The notes under the pieces were generated by a model. The model was not told the DNA's origin. It did not search any database and saw only the letters and a list, made by a program, of their open reading frames with translations. Shown here one piece after another: positions 8,437-15,358 of a DNA stretch of 64,000 nucleotides. The translations under genes were made by a program, and so were the position numbers. Positions within the stretch are counted from its first letter, which is position 1, and every line of letters begins with the position of its first letter. The stretch covers positions 147,034 to 211,033 of the forward strand of contig NZ_RZIJ01000011.1 of assembly GCF_003989665.1 (NCBI RefSeq), written 5' to 3'. Source of the stretch: Azospirillum doebereinerae. GTDB taxonomy: Bacteria > Pseudomonadota > Alphaproteobacteria > Azospirillales > Azospirillaceae.

Positions 8437-9020
8437 GGTTTGGCTCCGGGAACGGCGATGCCGGTGAGGATCGCGTCGGCGATGGGGCCGGCGAGCGTGG
8501 AGAGCGGGGCCGTCTGGCGGCCGTAGACGTGGGATTGGACGTTGAGGACGATGGCGCCGATGACGATGTGGGCCAGCGCGTCCTTGTCGGCCCGGACGAC
8601 GCTGCCCTCGGCGATGCCCTCGGCGACGATGCGGCAGATCACGTCCACCGGGGTTTCCTGCCCCTGCGGCACCAGCGGCAGCGAATCGTGCTGCGACAGC
8701 AGCAGGAAGCGGGCGCGGTCGGGGGCGGATTCGGCGAGGTGGAAGGCGTGGTGAATGACCCGCCGCAGCCGCTCGGGCGCCGGGCCGCTTCCGGCCGCGT
8801 CGCGCAGGGTCTGCGACATGGCGGTGTATTCCGCCGCGAACAGCTCGGCCGCCAAGTCCTCCTTGCTCGGCCAGTGGCGGTAGAGCGCGCCCTCCGACAC
8901 CCCGGCGGAGCGGGCGATGTCCTTGACCGTCGTCGCCCGCACCCCTTTCTGGGCGAACAGCGCGATGGCGGCGTCGCGGACCTTGTGGCGGACATCGGGA
9001 GGGCGGGCATCGGCGGACAC
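8433..9020 (-). CDS. TetR/AcrR family regulator of the lipid operon
   Basis: A 195-residue repressor-type protein. The N-terminal HTH covers residues about 10-56 (VRDAAIALFAQKGVRATTVKD and SAGVSEGALYRHWPSKEDL), and the remainder is an all-helical ligand-binding domain. The start is the GTG at 9020, which gives the normal length before the helix-turn-helix. It is the first gene of the operon it probably controls: a perfect 20-bp inverted repeat lies 14 bases upstream of the start, and its stop codon overlaps the start of the LplT-Aas fusion. Acyl-CoA or a fatty acid would be a natural ligand given the neighbours, but the ligand is not known. Confidence 0.88.
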   Translation of the reverse strand: MSADARPPDVRHKVRDAAIALFAQKGVRATTVKDIARSAGVSEGALYRHWPSKEDLAAELFAAEYTAMSQTLRDAAGSGPAPERLRRVIHHAFHLAESAPDRARFLLLSQHDSLPLVPQGQETPVDVICRIVAEGIAEGSVVRADKDALAHIVIGAIVLNVQSHVYGRQTAPLSTLAGPIADAILTGIAVPGAKP

Positions 9021-9033
9021 GGCGCACCTTTAC

Positions 9034-9053
9034 GTGAGTGAATGTTCACTCAC
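9034..9053. promoter_or_regulatory. TetR-type operator, perfect inverted repeat
   Basis: GTGAGTGAATGTTCACTCAC: two perfect 9-bp arms around a TG centre, just upstream of the tetR gene start. TGAA/TTCA-centred palindromes with this spacing are typical of TetR-family fatty-acid regulators. Likely the site of autoregulation and control of the whole lipid operon. Confidence 0.75.
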
Positions 9054-9127
9054 ACGATGACGAGGCCATTCCCGGAACGCAACGGGATTCGTGGGGCTAC
9101 CTCTTTTGTTGAGGGGGGTGGAGATGC

Positions 9128-9258
9128 GGCGGCGTTTGCCCCCTCCCCATCCCTCCCCCGCTTGTCAGCGGGAGAGGGGGCCGGACTTTTGCCAGCGTTC
9201 GGCGGAGTTCCCTCTCCCGCAACGCGGGGGAGGGTTTAGGGAGGGGGCAAACGCCGCC
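9128..9258. repeat. GC-rich palindromic repeat, family B copy 1
   Basis: Intergenic repeat bounded by a perfect 20-bp inverted repeat (GGCGGCGTTTGCCCCCTCCC at 9128-9147 and its complement at 9239-9258). Inside are two hairpins of the CCCTCTCCCGC / GCGGGGGAGGG type. The same element, with divergent inner parts, occurs at 15172, 22364, 36589 and 60731. It lies upstream of the tetR operon and downstream of the glutathionylspermidine-synthase-like gene. Confidence 0.8.
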
Positions 9259-9267
9259 GGGGCTGCC

Positions 9268-10470
9268 TCACCCGATCCGATGCGGGACGAAGCGGCTGGT
9301 GTTGCCGGTGATCAGGGCGCGGTCCTCTCGGATGCCCATCCCGCACGCCGTGCCCCCGGCCATCCAGACGCCGAAGACGGCGTGGTTGCCGTCCGCCTCC
9401 GCCAGCGGCGTGAAGGCCTGATAGACCCAGCCGTCCTCCACATACGGCCCCTCCGTCTGGGCGATCGGCTGACCGACCGGGAGGCCGGCGGCGTCCAGGG
9501 TCGCGATGCTGACGTTGCGGCCCTCGCGGCCGAGCAGCGGCTTGGCCACCACCGTGCTGCCGGCCGGAAAGCCGCTGCGGTCGAGCGCGGTCGGCAGCAG
9601 GTTCGGGTGGCCGGGGTTTAGTTCCCACAGCAGGGCGAACAGCCCCTTGGACGCCATCACCATCTTCCAGGCCGGCTCGATCACCCGGATCCGCCCTTGC
9701 GCAGCGGCGGCGACCAGTTCGCGGCCGGTCGTCTCCCCGATCATCCAGTCCCAGGGATACAGCTTCATCAGATGCCGGATCGGCAGCCCGGCATCGTCCA
9801 GGAAGCGCTGGGAGGAATCGTCGTAGCGGATCGCCTGGATCGGCATCGCCTTGGTGGTCATGCCCGCCCGCAGCGCCAGCGTCTGGAGGTAGGCGATGGT
9901 CGCCTCGTCCTCCGGGTGCGGCATCAGGCAGGCGAAATGAACCGCCTCCTCCTGGGTGCCGAGCCCCGGAAATTCCCGCATCCGCGCCTGCCAGCGTTCG
10001 ACCAGAGCCTCCTCCAGGCTGTTGAACTGGTCGTCCTCCGGGTGGGTGTCCTGGAGCCAGCACCATTGCGCGACCGCCGTCTCGTAGAGCGAGGTCGGCG
10101 TTTCGGCGTTCAGTTCCAGCGCCTTGGGCGGACCGCCCTTGCCGTCCCAGGCGAAGTCGAAGCGCGCGTAGAGCGGCATGTCCCGCGCGTCGCGTTCGGC
10201 CCAGCTCGCCTCGATGGCCGGGGCGGCCCAGCGGGGGATGCCGACCGCCTCGTACAGGCCCCGCGTCACCACATGGCCGACCGCCGCCTCGCACAGCCGG
10301 TAGACCTCCTCGGCGGCGGCCTCCAGCGTTTCGATTTCAGCGAGGGAGAAGCGCCAATGGGCGCTTTCGTCCCAATAGGGCGTGCCGTCCTCGTCCGTGT
10401 GGAAGGGGAAGCCGATCTCGTCGAGCTTGGCCTGCCACTGCGGGCGGGGTGTCGTCCGGACGCGCTCCAT
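9268..10470 (-). CDS. Glutathionylspermidine synthase-like ATP-grasp protein (YgiC family)
   Basis: A 400-residue protein of the C-terminal synthetase family of glutathionylspermidine synthase (YgiC/YjfC). Seen motifs are the segment KALELNAETPTSLYETAVAQ near residue 120, ELNPGHPNLLPT and VVAKPLLGREGRNVS, which form the ATP-grasp core, and the C-terminal TGNTSRFVPH. It lacks the amidase half of the E. coli bifunctional enzyme. YgiC-type proteins have no firmly established substrate, so glutathionylspermidine formation should not be assumed; an ATP-driven ligation is all that follows from the fold. It lies 4 bases downstream of the DUF1190 lipoprotein gene and is the last gene of a DUF350-DUF1190-YgiC trio also known from enterobacteria (ygiB-ygiC, yjfL-yjfC). 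Confidence 0.87.
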   Translation of the reverse strand: MERVRTTPRPQWQAKLDEIGFPFHTDEDGTPYWDESAHWRFSLAEIETLEAAAEEVYRLCEAAVGHVVTRGLYEAVGIPRWAAPAIEASWAERDARDMPLYARFDFAWDGKGGPPKALELNAETPTSLYETAVAQWCWLQDTHPEDDQFNSLEEALVERWQARMREFPGLGTQEEAVHFACLMPHPEDEATIAYLQTLALRAGMTTKAMPIQAIRYDDSSQRFLDDAGLPIRHLMKLYPWDWMIGETTGRELVAAAAQGRIRVIEPAWKMVMASKGLFALLWELNPGHPNLLPTALDRSGFPAGSTVVAKPLLGREGRNVSIATLDAAGLPVGQPIAQTEGPYVEDGWVYQAFTPLAEADGNHAVFGVWMAGGTACGMGIREDRALITGNTSRFVPHRIG

Positions 10471-10474
10471 GGCG

Positions 10475-11092
10475 TCAGCTTCCCGAGAAGCCGTGCGAGG
10501 AGCCGGTCGAGCCGAACCCCGCGCTGCGCCCGGTCGTCGGGACCGTGAAGGACTTGCCCGCGTTGGCCCCGCCGGGCCGGTAGTAGGAGCCGGAGCTGGT
10601 GGCGACCCCGCCCGATCCCTGCCGCGCCTGATCCTGGCGCGGCAGCACCGGCGCGGTTCCGATCTGGGTCCGGCCGGTGCGCGCGTAGCCCTGGCGGTCG
10701 AAATAGACCGGCTGCGAGAAGCCGCCGGACAGGCTGCGCCCAACCATGAAACCGACCAGCGCCGGGACGAAGACGTTGCCCATGCCGCTGCCCTGGCCGC
10801 CGCCCGGATTGTCCGCCTGACCGTTCGCCTGGGCGTCGTCCGCCGGGGTGCAGGCGCCGTCGCCCATCTCCGCCTCGCAGGCCTCGCGGCTGGCGAAGCG
10901 CGGGGCGGTCGCTTGGTGCTCCTGGCGGGCGGCGGCGAAGGCCGTGCCGCAGTCGGCGGCGGACATCTCGACGGCGCAGGCCTCGACGGACGGGAAGACG
11001 GTCGTGGCCTCGGGCGCGTCCTCGCCGCAGGCGACCAGGATCGGGCTGATGCCGCCCAGCAGCAGGGCCGCCACGGTGTGGGAGCGTTTCAT
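10475..11092 (-). CDS. DUF1190 family lipoprotein (YgiB-like)
   Basis: A 205-residue exported lipoprotein: residues 1-21 are a signal peptide ending in the lipobox LVAC, with Cys22 the lipidation site. The mature part has Cys pairs in segments such as SVEACAVEMSAADCGTAF and SREACEAEMGDGACTP, which resemble the YgiB family, then a Gly/Ser-rich low-complexity C-terminal half with a short hydrophobic patch (VFVPALVGFMVGRSL). Function is unknown. It is flanked by a DUF350 membrane protein 16 bases upstream and the YgiC-like ligase 4 bases downstream, a conserved arrangement suggesting the three work together at the envelope. Confidence 0.83.
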   Translation of the reverse strand: MKRSHTVAALLLGGISPILVACGEDAPEATTVFPSVEACAVEMSAADCGTAFAAARQEHQATAPRFASREACEAEMGDGACTPADDAQANGQADNPGGGQGSGMGNVFVPALVGFMVGRSLSGGFSQPVYFDRQGYARTGRTQIGTAPVLPRQDQARQGSGGVATSSGSYYRPGGANAGKSFTVPTTGRSAGFGSTGSSHGFSGS

Positions 11093-11108
11093 CGGATCCC
11101 TCCTTCCC

Positions 11109-11522
11109 TCAATAGGTCAGCGAACCGTAGTTCAACAGCCCGACCGCGATGGACAGGCTGCCGAGCAGAACGCCGTAGGCGGTGCGGTCGGCCTCGACCC
11201 CGGCGCGGAAATCGGGCAGCAGCACGCGCGAGCCGATGACGTAGGCGACGATCTGCGAGACCAGCGCGATCACCCCCCACACCGCCAGATCGAGGAGGCT
11301 GGTGGTGTGGGACGCGACGCTCATCAGCGGCAGGGCGAAGCCGATCATGGCGCCGCCGAGCGTGAGCGCGGCGGTGGTGTTCCCCTGGCGGACCAGCGCC
11401 AGATCGCGGTACGGCGTGACGGCGGTGTAGGCCACGATGAACAGCATCAGGAAGCCCAGCATCACCGCCGCGAAGAGCAGATAGGACGGCAGGGTCGTCA
11501 GGGACTGGAGAATGGGCGCCAT
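11109..11522 (-). CDS. DUF350 family membrane protein (YjfL-like)
   Basis: A 137-residue protein with four predicted transmembrane helices (LLFAAVMLGFLMLFIVAYTAV; LTLGGAMIGFALPLMSV; LAVWGVIALVSQIVAYVIG; GVLLGSLSIAVGLLNYG), arranged as the two-fold repeat usual for DUF350. It is the first gene of the trio with the DUF1190 lipoprotein and YgiC-like ligase, with only 16 bases to the next start. No function is known for the family; the context links it to envelope or cell-surface processes. Confidence 0.83.
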   Translation of the reverse strand: MAPILQSLTTLPSYLLFAAVMLGFLMLFIVAYTAVTPYRDLALVRQGNTTAALTLGGAMIGFALPLMSVASHTTSLLDLAVWGVIALVSQIVAYVIGSRVLLPDFRAGVEADRTAYGVLLGSLSIAVGLLNYGSLTY

Positions 11523-11734
11523 GCGATCATCCGACGTTACGTTGTCCGGCCGCAGGGTTGCACCTCATGCGGGCATGCGTCCAGCGCCAATCGGGAGGAT
11601 TGCGCTGGAGGTTGGTCATACGCCCTCGCATCGGGCCGCCGCGTCCGTCCGACCGCGCTGCCCGCCACGGATCGTTCCGCGCGGCGCGCTGTTGGTCCTG
11701 CAACGCGGAATTTTCAAAGACGGGAACCGGCATC

Positions 11735-12055
11735 ATGGAACGCACGCAGATCGACCTGTCCGGCTGGCTTCTCCTGTCGATCGCGGGCGAGGAATACCTG
11801 ATGGGCCACAGCGAACAGACCGGCGCGCTGCTGCTGTCCGCCCCGCTGGTGGAAGTGGATCCCGCCGTCACGCCGGAGTGGGCGGTGGCCGATGGCGGCA
11901 TGCGCTACCGGCTCGCCCCGTCGCGGGGGTTGCGCGACGCCCAGGATCTCGACGACGCGGCGGCGCTGCTCGCCGATTCGCTGGCGGCCTGGGGGATTCC
12001 GGACGAGGAGCGGGCGGCGGCCATGCAGCAGGTCTTCGGCCCGTCGCCGTCCTGA
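11735..12055 (+). CDS. Hypothetical protein, 106 residues
   Basis: I do not recognise this protein. It is acidic and contains no signal peptide or membrane helix. It reads MERTQIDLSGWLLLSIAGEE at the start and has a regular helical C-terminal part (DLDDAAALLADSLAAWGIPDEER, ending QQVFGPSPS). The Shine-Dalgarno sequence upstream of the ATG at 11735 is weak. Codon use looks genuine, with G/C third positions throughout. It is divergent from the DUF350 trio and ends 128 bases before the MBL-fold gene. Confidence 0.6.
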   Translation: MERTQIDLSGWLLLSIAGEEYLMGHSEQTGALLLSAPLVEVDPAVTPEWAVADGGMRYRLAPSRGLRDAQDLDDAAALLADSLAAWGIPDEERAAAMQQVFGPSPS

Positions 12056-12096
12056 CTCCGCCCACGGCAGGAGCCGCGTGGGGAACGCGTTGCATG

Positions 12097-12116
12097 ATTT
12101 CATTTGAAACGGTATG
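12097..12116 (+). promoter_or_regulatory. Operator-like motif upstream of the MBL-fold gene
   Basis: ATTTCATTTGAAACGGTATG, containing the palindrome TTTCA-TT-TGAAA, 68 bases upstream of the MBL-fold start. Reading the other strand of 15113-15133, in front of the flavin monooxygenase gene, gives a similar sequence (15 of 20 positions match). Probably a shared transcription-factor site. Confidence 0.5.
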
Positions 12117-12183
12117 TTCGACCAATCAACAGGCGGTGCCGCGCCGCGCCGTCCCGCGAACCACCGGCTTCGGGAATCCCGCC

Positions 12184-13134
12184 ATGTCCAGTTCCTTCGC
12201 CTCGCACGCCGACCTCGACGACAAGACGGTCAGCTTCGACCGGCTCTCCGACAACGCCTACGCCTACACGGCGGAGGGCGATCCCAACACGGGCGTCGTC
12301 GTCGGCGACGACGCGGTGATGGTGATCGACACCCAGGCGACGCCGGTCATGGCGCAGGACGTCGTCCGCCGCATCCGGACGGTGACCGACAAGCCGATCC
12401 GCCACGTCGTGCTGTCGCACTACCACGCGGTGCGCGTGCTCGGCGCCTCGGGCTATGCGCCAGAGCAGATCATCGCCAGCGAGGACACCCGCGACCTGAT
12501 CGTCGAGCGCGGCGAGGCCGACATGGCGAGCGAGATCGGCCGCTTCCCCCGCCTGTTCCGCGCCGTGGAGTCGGTGCCCGGCCTGACGTGGCCGACCATC
12601 ACCTTCACCGGCAAGATGACGCTGTGGCTGGGCGGGCTGGAGGTGCAGCTTCTCCAGCTCGGGCGCGGGCACAGCAAGGGCGACACGGTGGTGTGGCTGC
12701 CTCGGCAGAAGATCCTGTTCTCCGGCGATCTGGTCGAATACGGCGCCACGCCCTATTGCGGCGACGCCTATTTCACGAACTGGCCGGCGACCCTGGACGC
12801 GCTGGCGGCGCTGAAGCCGGAAAAGCTGGTGCCGGGGCGGGGCGCCGCGCTGACCACGCCCGAGCAGGTGCAGGAGGGGCTGCGCGGCACCCGCGCCTTC
12901 ACCAGCGAGCTGTTCGCGCTGGTCCGCCAGGGCGTCGCGGCCGGCAAGGATCTGCGCGCGATCTACAAGGAGACCCACGCCGCCCTGAAACCGACCTTCG
13001 GCCATTGGGTGATCTTCGACCACTGCATGCCGTTCAACGTCACCCGCGCCTACGACGAGGCGACGGGCCACGTCGATCCCCGCATCTGGACCGCCGAGCG
13101 CGACCAGGAGATGTGGCGCCAGTTGGAAGGGTGA
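12184..13134 (+). CDS. MBL-fold metallohydrolase-like protein with altered metal motif
   Basis: A 316-residue beta-lactamase-fold protein. The usual H-x-H-x-D-H metal motif reads LSHYHAVRVLG: the first two His are kept but the Asp and third His are Val and Arg. Other fold markers are present: GDDAVMVIDTQATP, LGRGHSKGDTVVWLP (second-metal His region), FSGDLVEYG (bridging Asp) and the late His in IFDHCMPFN. It therefore may bind a single metal or none at the first site. The gene converges on the DUF2783/flavin monooxygenase pair, with a strong hairpin between, and shares an upstream motif with the monooxygenase. A role in the same aromatic or other ring-degradation pathway is inferred. It should not be taken for a beta-lactamase. 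Confidence 0.8.
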   Translation: MSSSFASHADLDDKTVSFDRLSDNAYAYTAEGDPNTGVVVGDDAVMVIDTQATPVMAQDVVRRIRTVTDKPIRHVVLSHYHAVRVLGASGYAPEQIIASEDTRDLIVERGEADMASEIGRFPRLFRAVESVPGLTWPTITFTGKMTLWLGGLEVQLLQLGRGHSKGDTVVWLPRQKILFSGDLVEYGATPYCGDAYFTNWPATLDALAALKPEKLVPGRGAALTTPEQVQEGLRGTRAFTSELFALVRQGVAAGKDLRAIYKETHAALKPTFGHWVIFDHCMPFNVTRAYDEATGHVDPRIWTAERDQEMWRQLEG

Positions 13135-13149
13135 GCGAACCCGGACGGG

Positions 13150-13195
13150 AACCGCCCGCCCTTTCGTGGAGGGACTCGCGAAAGGGCGGGCGGTT
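13150..13195. terminator. Strong bidirectional terminator
   Basis: A perfect 17-bp stem (13150-13166 with 13179-13195; CCGCCCGCCCTTTCG and its complement inside it) and a 12-base loop, between the convergent MBL-fold and DUF2783 genes. The stem is followed by TT on the + strand and the arms end in A/T bases, as expected for termination in both directions. Confidence 0.8.
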
Positions 13196-13199
13196 TGCC

Positions 13200-13394
13200 T
13201 CACACCCCCTTGCGGGCGTGGGACAGGGCCTCGCGCAGCACGTCCATGTCGCCGATGTGGTTGGCGAGCAGGAGGATCAGCTTGGCGTTGACCATGCCGC
13301 TCTGTTCGGCGGTCAGGTCGCGGTGGGTGTCGATCAGCGCCTCGTAGAAATCGTCGGGGCTGGGAAGGCGGTTTTCGGTCGCGAGCGTGGGCAT
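13200..13394 (-). CDS. DUF2783 domain protein, 64 residues
   Basis: Small soluble protein matching the DUF2783 pattern (PSPDDFYEALIDTHRDLTAE, then KLILLLANHIGD and EALSHARKG). A clear Shine-Dalgarno (AAAGGA) precedes the ATG at 13394, 26 bases after the monooxygenase stop. DUF2783 proteins are found next to flavin-dependent monooxygenases of aromatic degradation and might be accessory subunits; no activity is established. Confidence 0.8.
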   Translation of the reverse strand: MPTLATENRLPSPDDFYEALIDTHRDLTAEQSGMVNAKLILLLANHIGDMDVLREALSHARKGV

Positions 13395-13420
13395 GGGGGC
13401 GTTCCTTTCCGGTCGGAGGC

Positions 13421-15079
13421 TCAGCGGCCGATGGCGCGGTTCAGCGCCTCGGCCAGCGCGGCGGCGTCGACGTGGCGCCAGCGGCCGGCGACGTGCTGGT
13501 CGGGGCGGATCAGGTAGAGGCTGCCGGGCGTCGCGTCGTAGCGCTCCCGGAAACGGCCGTTGACGTCCACCAGCTCGTTCGGCCGGGCCTCGCGGCGGCG
13601 GTCGGTGACGGCGAACCACGCGAAGGGGATGCGGCCCCGCGCCAGCGCGTCCAACCGCGCCGCCGTCTCGGCCGGCACCGGGTCGGCACCGGCGTGGTAC
13701 AGCGCCACGAAGCGGCCGCCCAGCCGGTCCATCAGCCAGCCCGGCTGGCCGTTCTCCTCGACCGGAGCGTCGGTGGCCGGCGCCCCCGGCACCATGCGGC
13801 CGGCGAAGGACCCGGTGTCCGGGGTGTTCAGCGCGCTGCCGGCGTAGGTCGTCGGCGTCGACAGCCGGCCGGAGTTGACCAGCGACCGCGCGAAGGGATG
13901 CTCCCCCGCCAGATCCAGCACCGCGTCGCGGAACAGACGGCTGACCGCGCTCTTGGGGGTGATGAAGTCGGTGGAGCGGGTCGAGTTCAGCAGGTTTTCC
14001 CTGGCCGCCGCGACGCGCTCCTCCGAATAGCTGTCGAGCAGGCGGTCGGGCGCCACCCCGTCCATCACCAGCTTCAGCTTCCAGACCAAGTTGTCGGCGT
14101 CGGGCACGCCGCTGTTGGCGCCGCGCGCGCCGAACGGCGAGACCTGATGCGCGCTGTCCCCGGCGAAGAGGACCCGGCCGTGGCGGAAGCGCTCCAGCCG
14201 CCGGCACTGGAAGGTGTAGACCGACACCCATTCCAGCTCGAACGCCGTGTCCGCGCCCAGCATCGCCTTCAGCCGGGGGACGACGTTCTCGGGCTTCTTC
14301 GCCTCCTCCGGGTCGGCGTCCCGGCCGAGTTGGAAGTCGATGCGCCAGACGTTGTCCGCCTGCCGGTGCAGCAGGGCGGATTGGCCGGGGTGGAAGGGCG
14401 CGTCGAACCAGAACCAGCGCTCCGCCGGGAAATCCGCCTTCATCACCACGTCGGCGATCAGGAAGCGGTCCTGGAACACCTGCCCGACGAACTCCAGCCC
14501 CAGCATCTTGCGCAGGGGGGAGCGGGCGCCGTCGCAGGCGATCACCCAGTCGGCTTCCAGGGTGTGGACGCCGTCGGGGGTCTCGACGCCCAGCGTTGCG
14601 TGGCCGTCCCGCTGGTCGAGCGACACCACGCGCGATTTCCAGCGCAGGTCGACCAGCCCGGTCTTCCTGGCCTCGGCGACCAGATGCTCCTCCAGGTAAT
14701 ATTGCTGGAGATTGATGAAGGCGGGGATCTTGTGGTCCGGCTCGGGCAGCAGGTCGAACTGGTAGACCTGATCGTTGCGGTGGAAGACCCGGCCGACGTT
14801 CCAGACCACGCCCTTGTCGATCATCCGCCGCGCGCATCCCAGCCGGTCCCAGACCTCCAGCGCGCGCTTGGCGTAGCAGACGGCGCGGCTGCCGACGCTG
14901 ACCGTGTCGTCCTCGTCCAGCACGACGGCCGGCACGCCCTGGCGCGCCAGATCGAGCGCCGCCGTCAGCCCGACCGGCCCGGCCCCGACCACCACGACGG
15001 GGTGGCGCCGCACGACGCCGGTCCGTTGCTCCTCCGTCTGGAGGTAGGGGAATTTCGGGTAGCCGTATGTGGAAAGCAT
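13421..15079 (-). CDS. FAD-dependent aromatic-ring monooxygenase (MhpA/PheA-like class A flavoprotein)
   Basis: A 552-residue class A flavoprotein hydroxylase. Seen: the FAD dinucleotide-binding motif VVVGAGPVGLTAALDLARQG near residue 30, the DG motif CDGARSPLRKMLG near 185, the GDSAHQVSPFGARG motif near 310, and a C-terminal thioredoxin-like domain (VDVNGRFRERYDATPGSLY, DQHVAGRW) typical of MhpA-type enzymes. Such proteins hydroxylate phenolic acids with NAD(P)H and O2. GGAGG precedes the ATG at 15079. It heads a two-gene unit with DUF2783, opposite an MBL-fold gene, and has an operator-like palindrome 34-54 bases upstream. The aromatic substrate is unknown. Confidence 0.85.
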   Translation of the reverse strand: MLSTYGYPKFPYLQTEEQRTGVVRRHPVVVVGAGPVGLTAALDLARQGVPAVVLDEDDTVSVGSRAVCYAKRALEVWDRLGCARRMIDKGVVWNVGRVFHRNDQVYQFDLLPEPDHKIPAFINLQQYYLEEHLVAEARKTGLVDLRWKSRVVSLDQRDGHATLGVETPDGVHTLEADWVIACDGARSPLRKMLGLEFVGQVFQDRFLIADVVMKADFPAERWFWFDAPFHPGQSALLHRQADNVWRIDFQLGRDADPEEAKKPENVVPRLKAMLGADTAFELEWVSVYTFQCRRLERFRHGRVLFAGDSAHQVSPFGARGANSGVPDADNLVWKLKLVMDGVAPDRLLDSYSEERVAAARENLLNSTRSTDFITPKSAVSRLFRDAVLDLAGEHPFARSLVNSGRLSTPTTYAGSALNTPDTGSFAGRMVPGAPATDAPVEENGQPGWLMDRLGGRFVALYHAGADPVPAETAARLDALARGRIPFAWFAVTDRRREARPNELVDVNGRFRERYDATPGSLYLIRPDQHVAGRWRHVDAAALAEALNRAIGR

Positions 15080-15112
15080 GCCGTGTCCTCCCGCCTTTTA
15101 TTATTGGGGAAG

Positions 15113-15133
15113 GATACAGTTTCATATGATACA
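15113..15133 (-). promoter_or_regulatory. Operator-like motif upstream of the flavin monooxygenase
   Basis: On the minus strand it contains GTATCATATGAAAC followed by TGTATC: an imperfect palindrome GTWTCA-NN-TGAAAC, resembling the motif at 12097-12116 in front of the MBL-fold gene. TGTATC also occurs twice here as a direct repeat (15-bp period). Confidence 0.5.
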
Positions 15134-15171
15134 TTTTCCAGCGGAAAAGAGCTGGAATGGCAGTGCGCCGG

Positions 15172-15344
15172 GTGCCCCCTCCCTAACCCTCCCCCGCTCT
15201 CGGCGGACCAAAGGTCCGCCTGCCGCGTCAGCGCAAACCGTAGGTTTGCGCGAGAGCTTCGCGGGAGAGGGAACTCCGCCGAACGCCGACAAGGGTCCGG
15301 CCCCCTCTCCCGCCAAAGGCGGGGGAGGGATGGGGAGGGGGCAC
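15172..15344. repeat. GC-rich palindromic repeat, family B copy 2 (expanded)
   Basis: Same ends as the other family B copies (GTGCCCCCTCCC ... GGGAGGGGGCAC) and the two CCCTCCCCCGC / GCGGGAGAGGG-type hairpins, but the first hairpin has been expanded by about 60 bases containing two further small hairpins (GCGGACC AAA GGTCCGC and GCGCAAACC GTA GGTTTGCGC). Lies between the divergent-facing ends of the monooxygenase promoter and the esterase-like gene. Confidence 0.8.
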
Positions 15345-15358
15345 GCGCCAGTCCGCCG

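Noticed and set aside
12184..13134. Beta-lactamase / antibiotic resistance
   Set aside because: The MBL fold is shared by many hydrolases; the metal motif is altered and the context is a monooxygenase pathway.
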